Assembly: GCA_950097015.1 (NCBI GenBank)
Contig: CATNEN010000001.1
Span: forward strand, 8,117,001 to 8,181,000
Direction of reading: 5' to 3'
DNA: 64,000 bases
Origin: Macrostomum hystrix
Lineage: Eukaryota > Platyhelminthes > Macrostomidae
The notes beneath the pieces are model-generated. The model was not told the DNA's origin and searched no databases. It worked only from the letters and a program-made list of their open reading frames with translations. Shown piece by piece: positions 12,801-27,800 of the stretch. Numbering within the stretch: position 1 is the first letter of the stretch; each line of letters starts with the position of its first letter. A program made the translations under genes and the position numbers.

Positions 12801-15800
12801 TATTAAAATTATTGTCTCTAATCATTCGATAGACGATGTTAGTTTGTTAATCACTAATCCATGGATAATCCCTAATCCATAGATAACCCCTAATCCGTTG
12901 ATAATCCCAAATCCATTGATAATCCCTAATCCACAGATAATCCTTAATGCATAAATAATCCCTAATCCATAGATAATCACCAATCAGTTGATAATCCCTA
13001 ATCCATTGATAATCCCTAATCCACAGATAATCCCTAATCCGTCGACAATTCCTTATCCGCAGATAATCCCTAATCATTGATAATCCCTAATCATTGAAAA
13101 TTCCTAATCATTGATAATCCCTAATCCATTGATAATCCGTAGTCCATGATAATCCCTAATCCACAGATAATCCTAAATGCATAAATAATCACTATCCTAA
13201 TCCACAGATACTCCCTAATCCACAGATAATACCTACTCCGTTGATAATCCCTAATCCACAGATACTCCCTAATCCACAGATAATCCCTAATCTGTTGATA
13301 ATCTCTAATCCATTTATAATCCCTAATCCATAGATAATCCGCCATCCATTAATAATTCCTAATCCACAGATAATCACTTATCCATCAATAATCCCTAATC
13401 CATAGATAATCCACTATCCGTTAATAATCCCTAATCCACAGATGATCCTAATCCATAGAAAATCCCTAATCCGTTGGTAATACCTAATCTATTAAGATTC
13501 CCTAATCAATTGATAACCTGGAATCAATCAATAATTCCCAATCAATCAATCAATCAATCAAAAGTGCCTAATCTTTCTACAGTCCTTAATCCATCGATAA
13601 TCTATCTCGATTTTTTCAATGATCCGTTTTGTTTTGAAAATTTATAATCCTTTGATAAATCCTTATCTATCAATGATCCCTAATCGTTCAATAATCTCTT
13701 CTCTAGTTCCAAAGCTTTCCTCATCAGAGTATTCCCTAACAGTGTGAATCCCTGATTTCCTCACTCAGCTATTCTCGGGCATCTTCATGGACGATCCGCA
13801 AGCGGTTGCCAATGTTGCCAAGTCGGCCATGGCCGAATCGGACAAGGCCAACGCTCGCGCCGATAAGAAGGTGCGCAAGAAGCGCCTGCTGGAATCAGCC
13901 GGTCAGGTTCTCGAGCTCGTCACCCAGCGGCATCGGCTCTGCGACCTGGCCTGGGAGTCAGAGATTCTGGCCAAAGTCTACAAGGCCATCTCCGTGGACA
14001 CCGGCTTCGGCGAATATCACGCCTTCATTCGCTACATTCAGCTGGAATCGGCCAGGCGTGTCGAAGGCGCGGAGACTGCCAAACCGCCGACTAGCATTGT
14101 CCAGGTGCTGGAGGATGACAGCGCTGTTGACAAGTGAGCGATGCAGAACTAGCTGATAAAATAGCATTTAAATATGTTTATAAATGGCTTACAATGTCAA
14201 ATGCACTTCGATATGTCTTACGTACGTCTATCTGCTTTTACATTTGCACTAACAGTAGATAGACCACTCAATTTATCCCTCTGGAGACAGACCACGCGGT
14301 AGGTGGTCGGTGGTAGAGCGGTTATCACGTTCGCCTCTCGCACCAATGTCCTTAAGTTCGTTTCCACAGCGAGGCCACATTTATTTGGGGCGCAGCCGCG
14401 GAGACAGGCTGGGGGGCTTGTCGTGCAATTTACGCCCTTGAGGGCCAACCTCCAAGGCACAGTGAGGGTGTACACTGCCTGACAATGAGAAACTCAGGGC
14501 AGATGTACACACTTGTGTGAGCATATGCCTCGTACAGTATCTGTGTGCGTGTGTGCTCAGGAGTCAGCGAAATGGGCAGAATTGCCTCCTCGCTGGCTGC
14601 GGGTCTAGTGTCACCATTGTGAGTGTGTGCCATTGCCCGCTGCCCTCCTGAAATTATTATTATTATTATTAACAGTAGGACTACCAAGCCATTTTGCCGC
14701 CCGTTTTTATACCAAGGGGGGATTTTTCCGACTTCGGCGGTCACCGACCTTTATATAGACGGAGCTGCTGGACCTTCAACAAGTGGCACAGCCGACTATG
14801 GAGTCCCTAAAGCGATTTTTTCTTTTTTCTCTAATAAAGCCTCGATATTGGCCTAAACTCAACTATTACTTGTTTAAGGTCCAGCTGCTCCGTCTAGATA
14901 AAGGTAGGTGACCACCGAAGACGGAGATGATGCATGCACATTCGGGTGACATGCTGATCAATTTTGAAGGCCTGGCAAGGCCGCACTGAGGCGCAGTGCA
15001 AATTCGTGTATAGGGGTGTATGAAATACACTAGCTCTTATGGGAAAAATCGGACCTTCGGCCAGAAACATTGAATATCTCGACGGTCTGAAGAGCTGGCG
15101 ACTTGTTTCTTGTTTCAGAAGATGCGCAACAAAAAGTTGGCCCGTGTTCTTGAGTTTCGTGTGCTTGCATTGTTCCGTTCGGGTGCAGCAAAAAAATTTT
15201 CTGGGTCCCCCCCTTGGTAGTTCAACTGTTAAGTTGAACTGTTCAACTGTTCAACTGGCGATTGGTTAAACGTTTTGCGAGTTTTAATAGGAAGAAAAAT
15301 TTTGATATTTGAAATTCCACCGTGGTCTTCTACTTTTAAAGCTTTATGTACATTGATGTATCTGGGAAGGTATAATTTACATCTACGACAGTATCGTGTT
15401 CATCAATGAATTATTACTTAAATATAGTAAGTGAATATAGTGAAGTTAAGATTCGGTATCTCTGCAATTTTCTGACAGATTTCAACCGTCTAACTATCTG
15501 CTGGCTATTCAGGAGATTGACGAAGGCCACTTGGGAAGATTCTCATTTCGATCGAAGGACTCAGTGCAGGCTGTGAGCTAGTCGATTAAGATATTAATTT
15601 CTTCTGATCAACAGGTAGCTTGTAGCTAAAGCTTACTTCAATCTGAACTTTCATTTCAGCTTCTAGCAGGTTCTGGAGTACTAAATCTACAAGTCGTACT
15701 GAAGCTGCAGACAGTGCATCGCAATGCTTTGAGTTCGGCCGTACTATTGGCCCACACGTGCCGTTTTGATCCTAGCGACGTTGGCAAAAGTGGACAGGGA

Positions 15801-18800
15801 GGGGCGCTGAAAAGGTGAGTTTTACAATTTTATTTGCAGTGCGAAATAAGTTTAGACGCTATTATAAGATTATTGAACTTAGACGTAACAGCAATAGCCT
15901 AAAAGGAGCATTAAAATGTCATAAATATTTCCAGGAATGCTTCTCTAAAACTCCAATCCAGTAGCAGCGACGCCAAAGATGTTAAAAATCAAACACCTTT
16001 GCTGCTTCAGGCGTATGTTCTGCATGTCGTTTAGCTTTCAAATTGTGTTTCTAATAGTGCATGCTTTTCGAAGCTTCGATTAGCAAAACTTGATTATAAG
16101 TGTCGTCAAATCGGGATAGCGTGATAGTTTTACGAGTACAAGCACGTGGTTACTGAGGCACTGCAACAATTGCTGTTTTAAATATTAGTTTTACTACTGT
16201 TGTCATATAATTGATTTATTCATGATTGATTTCCTTTTGCGTCAAATATTATTTTGGTGATTATGAATCGTGTTTATTTGTAGCCAGTTCTTCAAACACA
16301 CGTAACCAATTTTTGTGTTATTTTGAACTGTCCGAGTCACGGTAAGACGTCCGACTCTTTAAACGATTTTAAGAGATCAAATCCGCAGCGAGGCCACTTT
16401 AATTAACACCAGGAAGTACACAGAATCACAAAACATCGACATTGTCGAGTTAATTCATAGCCTCCCAGCCCATATGTAAGAGCTTGCACGATCCAAAGAC
16501 ACTTTAAGATTAAGATGCACTTGTTTGGTAACGGGTCGACGATGGCATCGTAAGACAATTGAAAAACACCCGCAGCGGTCGGATGTCACCAAGCGACACT
16601 CGCTCTGAGCGGTCAACCCTCACCGCCTTCTCATTTGGCGGAGGAACCTCTACAGCGGCGGCGGCGGCGGCGGCCGCAGCAACTTCGACATCGTTTCGCG
16701 CGTTTGAGAAGCAACGAAACGGCGGCCGGTTTGATCCGGAGTCCTTCTTCTCCGTACAGTTGGAGAAGACCCCGGGTAGAAATCGAATGATTAACACGTT
16801 CGCAGCTAAGAAGGACTCATCAGCAATGCTGCTAAAGAGCCAATCAGAATTGGAGAAGCTAAAACGCGAACTCATCAGCCAGTTGAGTGACGATTTCGAT
16901 CAGCGAGTTCGTCAGGCCAGCATGAGAGCCCAGCTGATTGGCTACTACAATTCCATTCGGGATAGCCTAGCCCAGATGCCGGCCATTGCTGCCGCCTATT
17001 TCATGCTGGGCGAGAAAAACGAGCCGAAACCTGAGGAAGATCCTGAATCTGTGACCGCCGATCCGAGAACGCTGAAGAAACGACCGAGGCAGCTTCTGTC
17101 GGACTCTGGGGATCTGCTGCTCAATCTCTGGTGATTTTTCTGTTTATTTATAAAACATTATATATTTTATATATACTTGATTAAGTGTCTTACTCAATGA
17201 AATTCTTTCTCACATTGTCTGGGAATCGAACGTCAGATATTTCAGGTTACGAGTTGAAAAAGTCTAACCGCTATTTTAGGCTACAACCTACGCTGCAGAG
17301 TGGTCGCTCGCACCGAGATCCTGGGGGTTGGGAGGGGGCTTGTTGTGCAATTTACATGCATGAGAATCAATCCCAATGACCAATGAGAATGTACACTGCC
17401 TGAAGACGTTAAAGTCAGGGCGGATGTACGAGTACACACCTGTGCCTAGGTACGGTATCTGTGTGCTTGGTTAACGTGTCACCGGAATTGATCACCAGAA
17501 CTTACTGAAGACGCTCTTATTGCTAATACATTGCTAGTTTTTTAATCTAAAAAATTCTTCACAACGCGTCATCCCAGGTTCATTCCGCACTACACGGATC
17601 TATTGACAATGTTCCGCGGCTTAGACGACAAGCGAGCCACCAAAGCATTGGAGAATGCGGTTCGAATTGTCGGCTCATTTCACGACATTCTGCAGTACCT
17701 GATTGGCTATTCCCAGTTGGGAACCAGCGGTAGTCGCAGCGGCGCTGCCAAGTCGGAGGAACCAACCGCTGCAGACACTGACTGGAGCGGCAGCCAGGGC
17801 CTTGGTGAGCACAATTTCAACTCTTGTAGCTTTCAATAAGACGTCTCCAGTTTCAGAGGCTCGAAGACTTTTAAAATGTTTCAAAAACCCACAAGATAAA
17901 ATATTCTCTTTTGTTCCCACTAAAATTTCGTCAAGTTGTATGCTATAATGGAGTAATGGTGACTGGGCACAAATGACAAACATGACAAAATACTTATTAG
18001 CACAAATTAGTACACATTAAGAACATTCAAAAGTTCCTATCTTCAGTAACAAAATTCGCGTCCATTTATTTGTTCGCTTGTCCTCTAACCGGATTCAGTT
18101 TCTCACAGTTTTTTTGTTTGTATGCGTGATTTAAAACATTTTCAAAGAACCTGTAGTTTGATTCAAATTTGTCTCGCGACCAATTTCAGCTTGAAGTCAG
18201 GTGAAATCGTTCAAACCTTTAGAAAAAGGTAGCCTATATTTGTTCACATGAAACTTTGTTATTCAAGCAATCACTGTCACCCGAATATTTTCCTTGCTTC
18301 ACGATCCCGCAGCATCATTGTGCATGATTAATAACTTTAAAATAACTTGTTTACTCATGTATTTCTACGTGCTGAGTTTGTGTCTCATCCCCATGCAATC
18401 ACGGTTATATTTTGTTTTGGAAGTTCTACAAACAGAATTATATTTGTATGTCACAGTTTCTTCGTGTTCACAGTAAAACAAAAAATACTATTCAAATCGA
18501 AAAGACACATTGAAAGGTTTGTTTTTTTAAATACTACTCAGTTTGAGTAGCTAAATTGCGTCTTAATAGTAATTCACTCACTTATCATATATTATGCTAA
18601 TTACACGAGATTTTGTGTGACGGAACCTTCAATAACACCGGAAGTTAACCAATCCTTTGATTTTATAGGAAGCGAACTGCGAGAAATCCAGAAACAGTTG
18701 GACAACCTGCCGAATCCGCGCAGCGCCGACCAGGCTGCCGAGTTACTCAGCCTGAAGCGAAACGTGCTTTTCTTAGAGTTCGACGTCTGCATTCGTCACG

Positions 18801-21800
18801 TGCTGCCAGAGACGTTTTTGGCCAGCGGCAACATGGCTGGATACAAGGTACGTGACAATACTACTCTAATGTACTCGTAAACTACTCATCAATACTGTGT
18901 GCACAGTACATTTTACTTAGAAGGAAGGCACCAACTTTGGTTCCAACCAGTGCACACAAGTCAAAACATCCTTGTACCTGTATCGACCTGGGCACACACA
19001 GCGCGATGCAGGTATCACAGTGTTTCTTGCCTAGTGAATAGGGCGGGGGTTCGATTTCCGACTCCTCTGGAACAATTAGTATCCTTAATCAGGATACTGA
19101 ACTCTGCATTGCTTCAGTTTAACCTGCTGTTAAATGGGTACCAGCATTTTCTGAGGTAATTGACGGTGGGTGTGGCGTCCCCCAGTCCATGGACTGAACA
19201 GCCGTACGCAGCCTTCAGATACGCCGCGCAAAAGCTGCGCTTGTTCAGTCGGCTGCACATCTGACCCGATTGGGCCAGGTGTAATAAAAAATTATATAAT
19301 GGTCTATACAGTAGGACATTATCATCCCTGGGAACATTATTTGCCGAGTGCCATGTTTCTCAAATGCTGGAGCTTAAAATCTAGTACGAAAACTTCTGCC
19401 GCCCCACAGTCTGTCACCGAGAACATGCGTCAACCGCTGACGCAGTTGTCCAACGCGCAAGTGGCCTGCCTAGACTCAGTCGCCCTGGACGTTCCATCGC
19501 CGTTGGAAGCTCGCGACGCCACCGCGCAGCAGCTGTTTCCTTGGCGATCGTTCGCCAGCAGGCGCGGTCCCTACAGCAGCATGCAGTGGCAATGGTGGAC
19601 CGTTGGTTCTAACATGCAACTCTGTCTGGCTGGCTTGCGAGAAGTCGACAAGCCGACTGTACACGGCGAGCTGCTGTCGATGAGTCTTTGTCTGGAGGAT
19701 GTCGCCAAGGCCGGGGAAATTCCAGAATCCTACGCTGGCAAGCCTGTGGGCATTGAGGATCGAGAAAATTTCCTACTGATTGGCAAGAGGATGCTGGAAC
19801 GGGTGAGAAAACGGCCGGAAGATGAAGCGGCGTCATCCGCTTCGTCCACCCAGTTGATGCTCCTGCAGCAGCAGCAGCAGCAGCAAGCATCCGGTCACAG
19901 TCCGATGGTGGAACAGGCTAGAGAAGCGTGCCGCCTGCAGATTCGCTTCCTAACCCTGTGGAAGCGAGTCGATGCTTTGAAATATTTCTGGGCGCGACAC
20001 AGAATGAATGTAGCCAAAATTGATACCGTGGCACGGTATCAGCAGTTTTGGTGAGTACTTTCGAAGGAAATACGAAACGTTCACTAAAAATCTTCCCTAT
20101 GTAGAATGGGGGGTCGGTGGCAGAGCGGTTAACGCGTTTGCCTCTCGCACCAAGGTCCTTATGACGGCGAGGCCACATTTATTTGGGGCGCAGCCAAGGA
20201 GAGAAGGCTTTGGGGACTTGTCGCGCAATTTACGCCCTAGAGGGCCAACCTCCAAGGCACAGTGAAAGTGTACACTGTCTGACGATGAGAAAGTCAGGGT
20301 TGATGAACACACCTGTTTGCGTGTGTGCTCAGGAGTCAGCGGAATTGACAGAATTGCCTCCTCGCTGGCTGCGGGTTCAGTGTCATCAAATGAATCGCTA
20401 TTGCCCTACTGTAAAAAAAATTATAATACAATAATAATAATAGTAAAGAATAAAAATAATAATAATAATAATAATTGCCCGCAGAGGGGTATATCATTTG
20501 GTGACACTAGACCCGCAGCCAGCGAGGAGGCAATTCTGCCCATTTCGCTGACTCCTGAGCACACACGCACACAGATACTGTACGCAGACACACGCTCACA
20601 CAGGTGTGTACATCTGCCCTGACATTCTCATCGTCAGGCAGTGTACACTTCACTGTGCCTTGGATGTAGGACCTTAAGGGCGTAAATTGCACGACAAGCC
20701 CCCTAAGCCTTGTCTCCATGGCTGCGCCCAAATGAATGTGGCTTTGCCGTGGAATCGAACTTAGGGACCTTTGTGCGAGAGGCAAACGCGTTAACCGCTC
20801 TGCCACCGACCCTATTATTATACCTTATTCAGTAATCCAATGGTTACATGCACTTCAAGAGTGTACATAATCGACTAATTAACAATTTAATAAGCACAAT
20901 TTTCATTGACCAAATCAATTCGCGCAGCAAACTGTACAAAGCTGAGAAGCTCTACCCAATCATGCGCTCCCTGGCTCTTCAATTCGGTCAAGAGGAGCTC
21001 TGCGAGCCGGGCCCATTGCAGGCCGACACAGACGTGTTTGTTACCCCTCAGGGAGTGCCAGAGATGACCGTCAGGCAGAGACAGGTGCGAATATTAAATT
21101 CATTTCTTTCAGCGAATGTGTCTGCAACTAACAACACCGATTAGACTCTAAGTGTAATTCGGAAATTACGATTAACCCAAATAAGCTTTTGAGTGGTTCA
21201 TTGTCCTTGGTAATTACAGTTCATTCATGATCCTTCCAAATGGTTCATAATCTGTCAGAATGGTTCCTGATCCTTCAAAATGGTTCATGATTCTTCAAAA
21301 TGGTTCATAATCCTTCATAATGGTTCATGATCCTTCAAAATGGTTCATGATCCTTCAAAATGGTTCATAATCTGTCAGAATGGTTCATGATCTTTGAAAA
21401 TGGTCCATGGTCTTTCAAAATGGTTCATAATCCTTCAAAATGGTTCATGATCCTTCAAAATGGTTCATGATCCTTCAAAATGGTTCATGATCCTTCAAAA
21501 TGGTTCATGATCCTTCAAAATGGTTTATGATCCTTCAAAATGGTTCATGATCCTTCAAAATGGTTTATGATCCTTCAAAATGGTTCATGATCCTTCAAAA
21601 TGGTTCATGATCCTTCAAAATGTTTCATGATCCTTCAAAATGGTTTATGATCCTTCAAAATGGTTCATGATCCTTCAAAATGGTTCATGATCCTTCAAAA
21701 TGGTTCATGATCCTTCAAAATGGTTCATGATCCTTCAAAATGGTTCATGATCCTTCAAAGCTCATTTAGTCATATGAAGTTTTATTATCAAAGACTTACT

Positions 21801-24800
21801 AAAGTGCATGCAGAAAACTCGTATCATTAAATATAATATTACAAATACTTGTATTATCAAACTAAAACAGATTATCTGACAATTTTGAGACTTACTGAAT
21901 GGCATGCAAGCTTTAAATTTCTATCAAATATTTGCCCAATTAATTTCAGGCCGAGGTAAAACATTAAACTTTTTTAATTTTTGCTTTTTTTGTTAATGAA
22001 AAAATGCACAATTCAAATAGCAATTTTATCTACTTAGTTTTTCCACAGCACAACTGCTTTCTTTTTCGCTAGATTTCAACCCTGTGACAGATGACATTGA
22101 TCCAGTGTCCGATTGTAAATATATATTTTGGTTCCTTTCCTTAACAAATCACAGAAAGCACACAGAAAGCTTTGATTTTTCATTTATTAAAGTTTCTTTA
22201 GCACTCATCCTTTCCATAATACACTTCCATGTTTTGTTTTCCCTGCAAATTTCAACCATTTGAAATATATCTATTTCATATAGAAATCGATAAAAGACAC
22301 AAAAGTAGAAACACCACGGGGTATTGCAAACACCAACAATTTTCTATCTTATAGTCCTAAAAATTTTTCAACCAATCGCCCATGAAAATCCAGAACATGG
22401 TGCTAAATTTTACACTCTATTCTATGACACGATCTTCTTCGAAAGTTTATTAATCGTAAAGGGCAGAAATTTCGAATCCAAATGGTGGACCTTCGCAAAA
22501 ATCGGTCTTCGAGTTTAGTTTTCGAGATATCTTGAAGTAGGCAGTGGGTATTTGAAATACCCCCGTGGTTTACAATTTTTAAAGCAAAGAAACTGTCGTT
22601 TTTATGAATAAAAACTTTAGATTTGTGTAGTGTGCGTACGCACGTGAGCCAGGCCCAGGTGTACACCTGGGTCGTTTGATTGGTTGCGGAGCGGGTGGGT
22701 GTCGCCACCCCAGTTCTAGCAAGATGTAGTGTGCGTACGCACACTACAGTAATTAATTTTAATCATACAGTAAAAAACTATTTACAAGGTCAATAAATTA
22801 GACAGTGTCACCTTCCACCACAGCTCGTGAAGCTGTTGGAGTTTGTAGAGAGTCACATGATCAACGAGGTGCGCAAGCGTCTTCACCGTGAGACTGACCT
22901 GGTCATCAAGGAAAGGAACCGGGAGGAAGACAATCTGCCAACAGACTTGTGGAAGAGAAGCGTGAGTGGCCACCTATTCTCTGATTATTTTTTGTTATCT
23001 AAAAAGATGGTCCGAAAAAGGACAAAGCCCAGGGTCGGACAGCCTTTAATACCTCGCTGGCCAAAGAGAGAATCCGAATGACGAAAGCGGGCCGCATTGA
23101 CTGTAGAATAGACACGGGAGAGATGAGACATTGGAGAGATGAGACATTAGAGAGATGAGACATTGGAGAGACGAGACAGGGGAGAGGAAAAGACAGAGGA
23201 GAGGAAAAGACAGGGGAGAGGAAAAGACAGGGGAGAGGAAAAGACAGGAGAGGAAAAGACAGAGGAGAGGAAAAGACAGGGGAGAGGAAAAGACAGGGGA
23301 GAGGAAAAGACAGAGGAGAGGAAAAGACAGAGGAGAGGAAAAGACAGAGGAGAGGAAAAGACAGAGGAGAGGAAAAGACAGAGGAGAGGAAAAGACAGGG
23401 GAGAGGAAAAGACAGGGGAGAGGAAAAGACAGGGGAGAGGAAAAGACAGGGGAGAGGAAAAGACAGAGGAAAGTAAAAGACAGAGGATAGATGCGACAGA
23501 GTAGGGTATGTGTTAAAATGGGTCTGGGGCCGTATTGAGGAGCCTCAAGGGCCGCATCTGGCTCGCGGGACAGAGGTTGCTTAAAGCTAAGCTGTAAAGC
23601 TAGTTTCCTGTGCGATACATCAACAGTGCATGAAGGAGAGCTTCTCGTTGAAGCGGCCTCCATTCCTGGAAGAATTCCTGACTGCGTTGGACAAGGAGGC
23701 CGTCGAGACAGACGATGGCAAAGTGGTATTCTCAGCTGACGGACTCAATCGGTGTCTAAACCATTTGTGCATTCTGAGCACACAGAATCAGCGCGAGACC
23801 TACGAGAGCTACGCTAGCTACTATGAGAGCATTCTCAGACAGCAGCACCAGGTGCTGTACGATCGCGAGCGACAGGTGGAACACCTGCAGAACCTCATCC
23901 GGGAGAAGGAGGAGACAGTGGCTATTGAGGCACAACTGCAGATGGCTGAAACTGTGTACTCACTGCTAATGGGTAATTTCCCTAGATTTTTATATCTTAG
24001 GCAATGCAGTGGAATGACCCCTGTCACGACATTACCTACTCTTACATCTATCAAACTCTCTTGAACACGCCGCAGAGGTGACAGCTTTGCGAGCCAAAGT
24101 GAGCGAAATGCGCGAACAGACGATTCGTCAGAAGACAGAAATTCGCGACAGTGTACGCTGCGAATACAACGACCTGGTACAGAGCCTGTTTGCCTGCAAC
24201 TTTGAGCAGAAGATGCGCCTAGATGAGTACCGCAAGCACATGCTGTCGGCCACAATGGCTAGAATCTCCGATGTCAGAACCGAAGCATCCGAGGCCATGT
24301 CGAAGATTCGAGAACGGACAGCCACTTCGAGGCTCGTCACGGAGAAGGAGCTGTCTGAACGCAACGATCGACTCAGCGAGGCTCTGGCCCAACTAGAGCA
24401 GGAGAATGTGCGCCTGGGCCAGCTGATGAACCGACAAAAGGCGCTTTTCAACTGGAAGCAGACCTATGCTCGGTGAGGCTATATTCTATGGCGATTGCAA
24501 TCTGTGAACATTTTGTCGTTTAAAACGTTCGGAACTATCAGATTTAAAATATTCTATGAGCATTGCTATCGATTCACATTTAGTCATTAAAAACGTTAAG
24601 AAGATAAATTTAATTTAAAAAATCTATGGTCAGTGCAATCTAGGAATATTTGTGTCGCTAAAGACTTTGGGAACGTTGCATTTTAAATTTTTATTCAAAA
24701 CTCAGGTGCGAGTTCCAGAAGAAGCTGAGCGAACTGGACCAAGAGAAGGAGCAGCAACGCAAGCGAGCCACCGTGGTCGACCTGCTGTCAACTGAGAAGT

Positions 24801-27800
24801 CGCAGCAGTTGACCCACGAGCTCGGCCAGGCCAAGGAGTGTCTCGTGCGCACCGAACGAGAGCTCGGCGAAACGCGTCGCAAGTTAGACCGCCTCCAGCG
24901 CGACGATCAGGACCGTCGACATGCCGACGAAAGGCGCGACAGATCTGATCGACAGTTAGCCGACGCTAAGCAGCTCCACATAGACAAGCTCATGGACGAG
25001 ATCTCCGAGACGAGGCGCAATTTCCAAAGCGCGAAAGACGACCTGAACAGGAGCTTCAGAACTCAGCAGAGCATAGCCGATAAGACTACGAAACAGGTGG
25101 AGGTCCTGCGACAACAACTCAAAGAGGAGAAACGACTGAAGGAGGACGCATTTGGCAAGGTCGACAACTTGTTGTCTCAGGTGGGAAACTTAATGTTTTT
25201 AATAAAAAAACCTCTCATACTTATCTAACCATTTATCAAAGTAGCAACATAGAAATTCAGTGCAGTGAATATATCAAATATAGCGGTTAAAAAACGATCG
25301 TGTTTTTCAGCTGTCGTCAGGAACTCCGTCAGATGTGCGTATAACAAACTTTTATCAAGCAACAAAACCGTCTTTAAATTTTTGTTTCCCAGCACGATGG
25401 TGTTGTAAATAGGCCTTATTAAAAACATTTCATAAATAAAGGATCCTAAAAATGCACCCTGGCTAACATCAAAACTAATTAAACCTTTCTTAGTTATTAG
25501 TTTTCTCAAGTGATGTTTAAAACATCTAATTAAAGATTTCTGTTTCCAGTTTAAGATTTTTATTCAACGTTACATTATCCATAGACGTATAGTCCTTATA
25601 TAAAAATCTACATGTTTTTTAAGTTCTAGTTATAAATAATAAAAACAAGATGTGCGACTACTAGTAGAGTAATCAGGATTATAAAGTTTTATAGATTAAA
25701 AAATGAAAGTCTAAAAAATTATTTCTAGCAAACTATCCATTTCATTTTTATAGAATGAATTCTTGATTTTTTCCGAATGCAACATTTTGACCCGGAATTT
25801 TTCCGGATTATCACGCAAGGCAAAGTACACAAAGCGATAAGTTTTGAAGAGTGACGGAATACATTTAGGGCTCTAGACAGTAATCGTTTATGGCTCTACG
25901 GGAATTATGTACTTTAAACATCGAGTTTTAGTGCAATATCATGATCGGTTACAAATAATCGATGGACCAATTTTTGTGTCTGACGGAACCGTCTGTGTTT
26001 AAACGGAACTGAACAGACCATCTGGCTATAGGCAATTTTATTTATGGTAACGACGATGCTAAGGGGTGCAAGTGGCGGGGCTGTTAATGCGTTTGCCTCT
26101 CGCACCAAGGTCCCTGAGTTCGATTCCACAGTGAGGCCACATTTATTTGGGGCTACCAGGATAAAACTAAAAAGCGTCGAATCCCTTTTTTTTTAAAATC
26201 TGTCTCAAACAAATTAGTTTTCATTCACAATAATGTTCAGCTGACAGAAAGCCGCAGTCCATCTGTCAGATTCGCGTCAGCCAGTCCCGACGTTCAGGTA
26301 AAAATATAAATGATGACACAATAAGATTCGCCTTTGAATTGAAAATATTCGGTTTTTCACTCGCTCTTTCATTCTGTAATTTCATTTGGCACTGAAAGAA
26401 CAAACGAATTTTTTAACAGCCTTGAATCGCATCTTGCACGCCCTGTTCTGTTGCTTGAAGCTTGCACTTTAGGTCAGTTTCGATTGCGTTGGTGGATGCC
26501 CTATAAGGAGTAATTAAGGGTTTTGTGAGGCGGCTAGTGTTCTTGGCTTTCGCACTGAGGTCCCTTAGCAACGATCGAAATCTAAATGGACGAGTCACTT
26601 AGCAACGGTCGAAATATACTAGAATGAGTCGCTTAGCAACCGTCGAATCTACCAGGATGAGTCCATTAGCAACAATCAAATCTACCAGGATTGAGTCTTT
26701 AGCAACGATCGAAATCAGCAGAATGAGCTCCTTAGCAACGGTCGAAATCTACCAGGATGAGTCCCATAGCAACGGTCGAAATTTATAAGGATAAGTCCCT
26801 TAGCAACGGTCGAAATATACTAGAGTGAGTCCCGTAGCAACGGTCGAAATCAACCGTAATGAGTCCCTTAGCAACGATTGAAATCTACTAGGATTGAGTC
26901 CTTAACAACAGTCGGACCTACTCTACCTGAATTCGTGACGCAGCCGCTGTGGCTTGTCGTGCAATTTACACCCTTGGAGGCCAACCCTAAAGGCACATGA
27001 GAGTGTAGACCGCTTGACTTTGTACACACCTGTGTGAGTGTGTGCTCAGGAGTCAGTGGATAGGGCAGCATGCCTCCTCGCTGGCTGCGGGTCTACTGTC
27101 ACCAAATGATGTGACTGTTCCCGCAGCCGCTTCAAATTTTTTTTTGCGTAAGAAGAAGAAGAGAACGCGTGAAAGTCATTTAGTTTGTTCTTTTGTACCT
27201 TAAAATATACGTAAATGCCATAAGATATTGATTCTGCTACAGTGTGCTTGTCTGAGCATTCTTTGCATTTTCTTAAAATTTGTTGTCATCCAGTTTTGTT
27301 TTTGAACCGTTTTAAACGTGTCTCCAAATTGTACTACTTATATAAACTTTATTTCACAAAGCAGTTTTATAAAAGCACACATTTTCAAAATCATTTTATG
27401 ATAGCACAGGCACTACACTGCATGATGCAACATTTTTTCTAACAAATTAAAGGTACTAATAAACATAGTTAAAACCAGTATTTAATGACTGTTTCACAAT
27501 TTTTATCATTCAGGTATATGAACTCGAGTCTGTGGCGGCCCTGTCAAGAGCTCAAACTTCCATCGGGTTCTCTCAGCCATTGGCCAGTGAGTTTGCGTGT
27601 GTTTTATTGAATTTGGGCTAGGGGAATCCGTCAGAATTAGTATACGAGTATTTCTAGGGAATTCCCTTAACAACCATCATATGTCTCGGGGAATCCCTTA
27701 GCGACCAAGTGTATCTAGAGGAACCCTTTACTTTATTATCCGTCTATCTCTAGGGGAATCCCTTAGCAACTATCTCCAGGGGGAATCCCTTAGCAACTGT

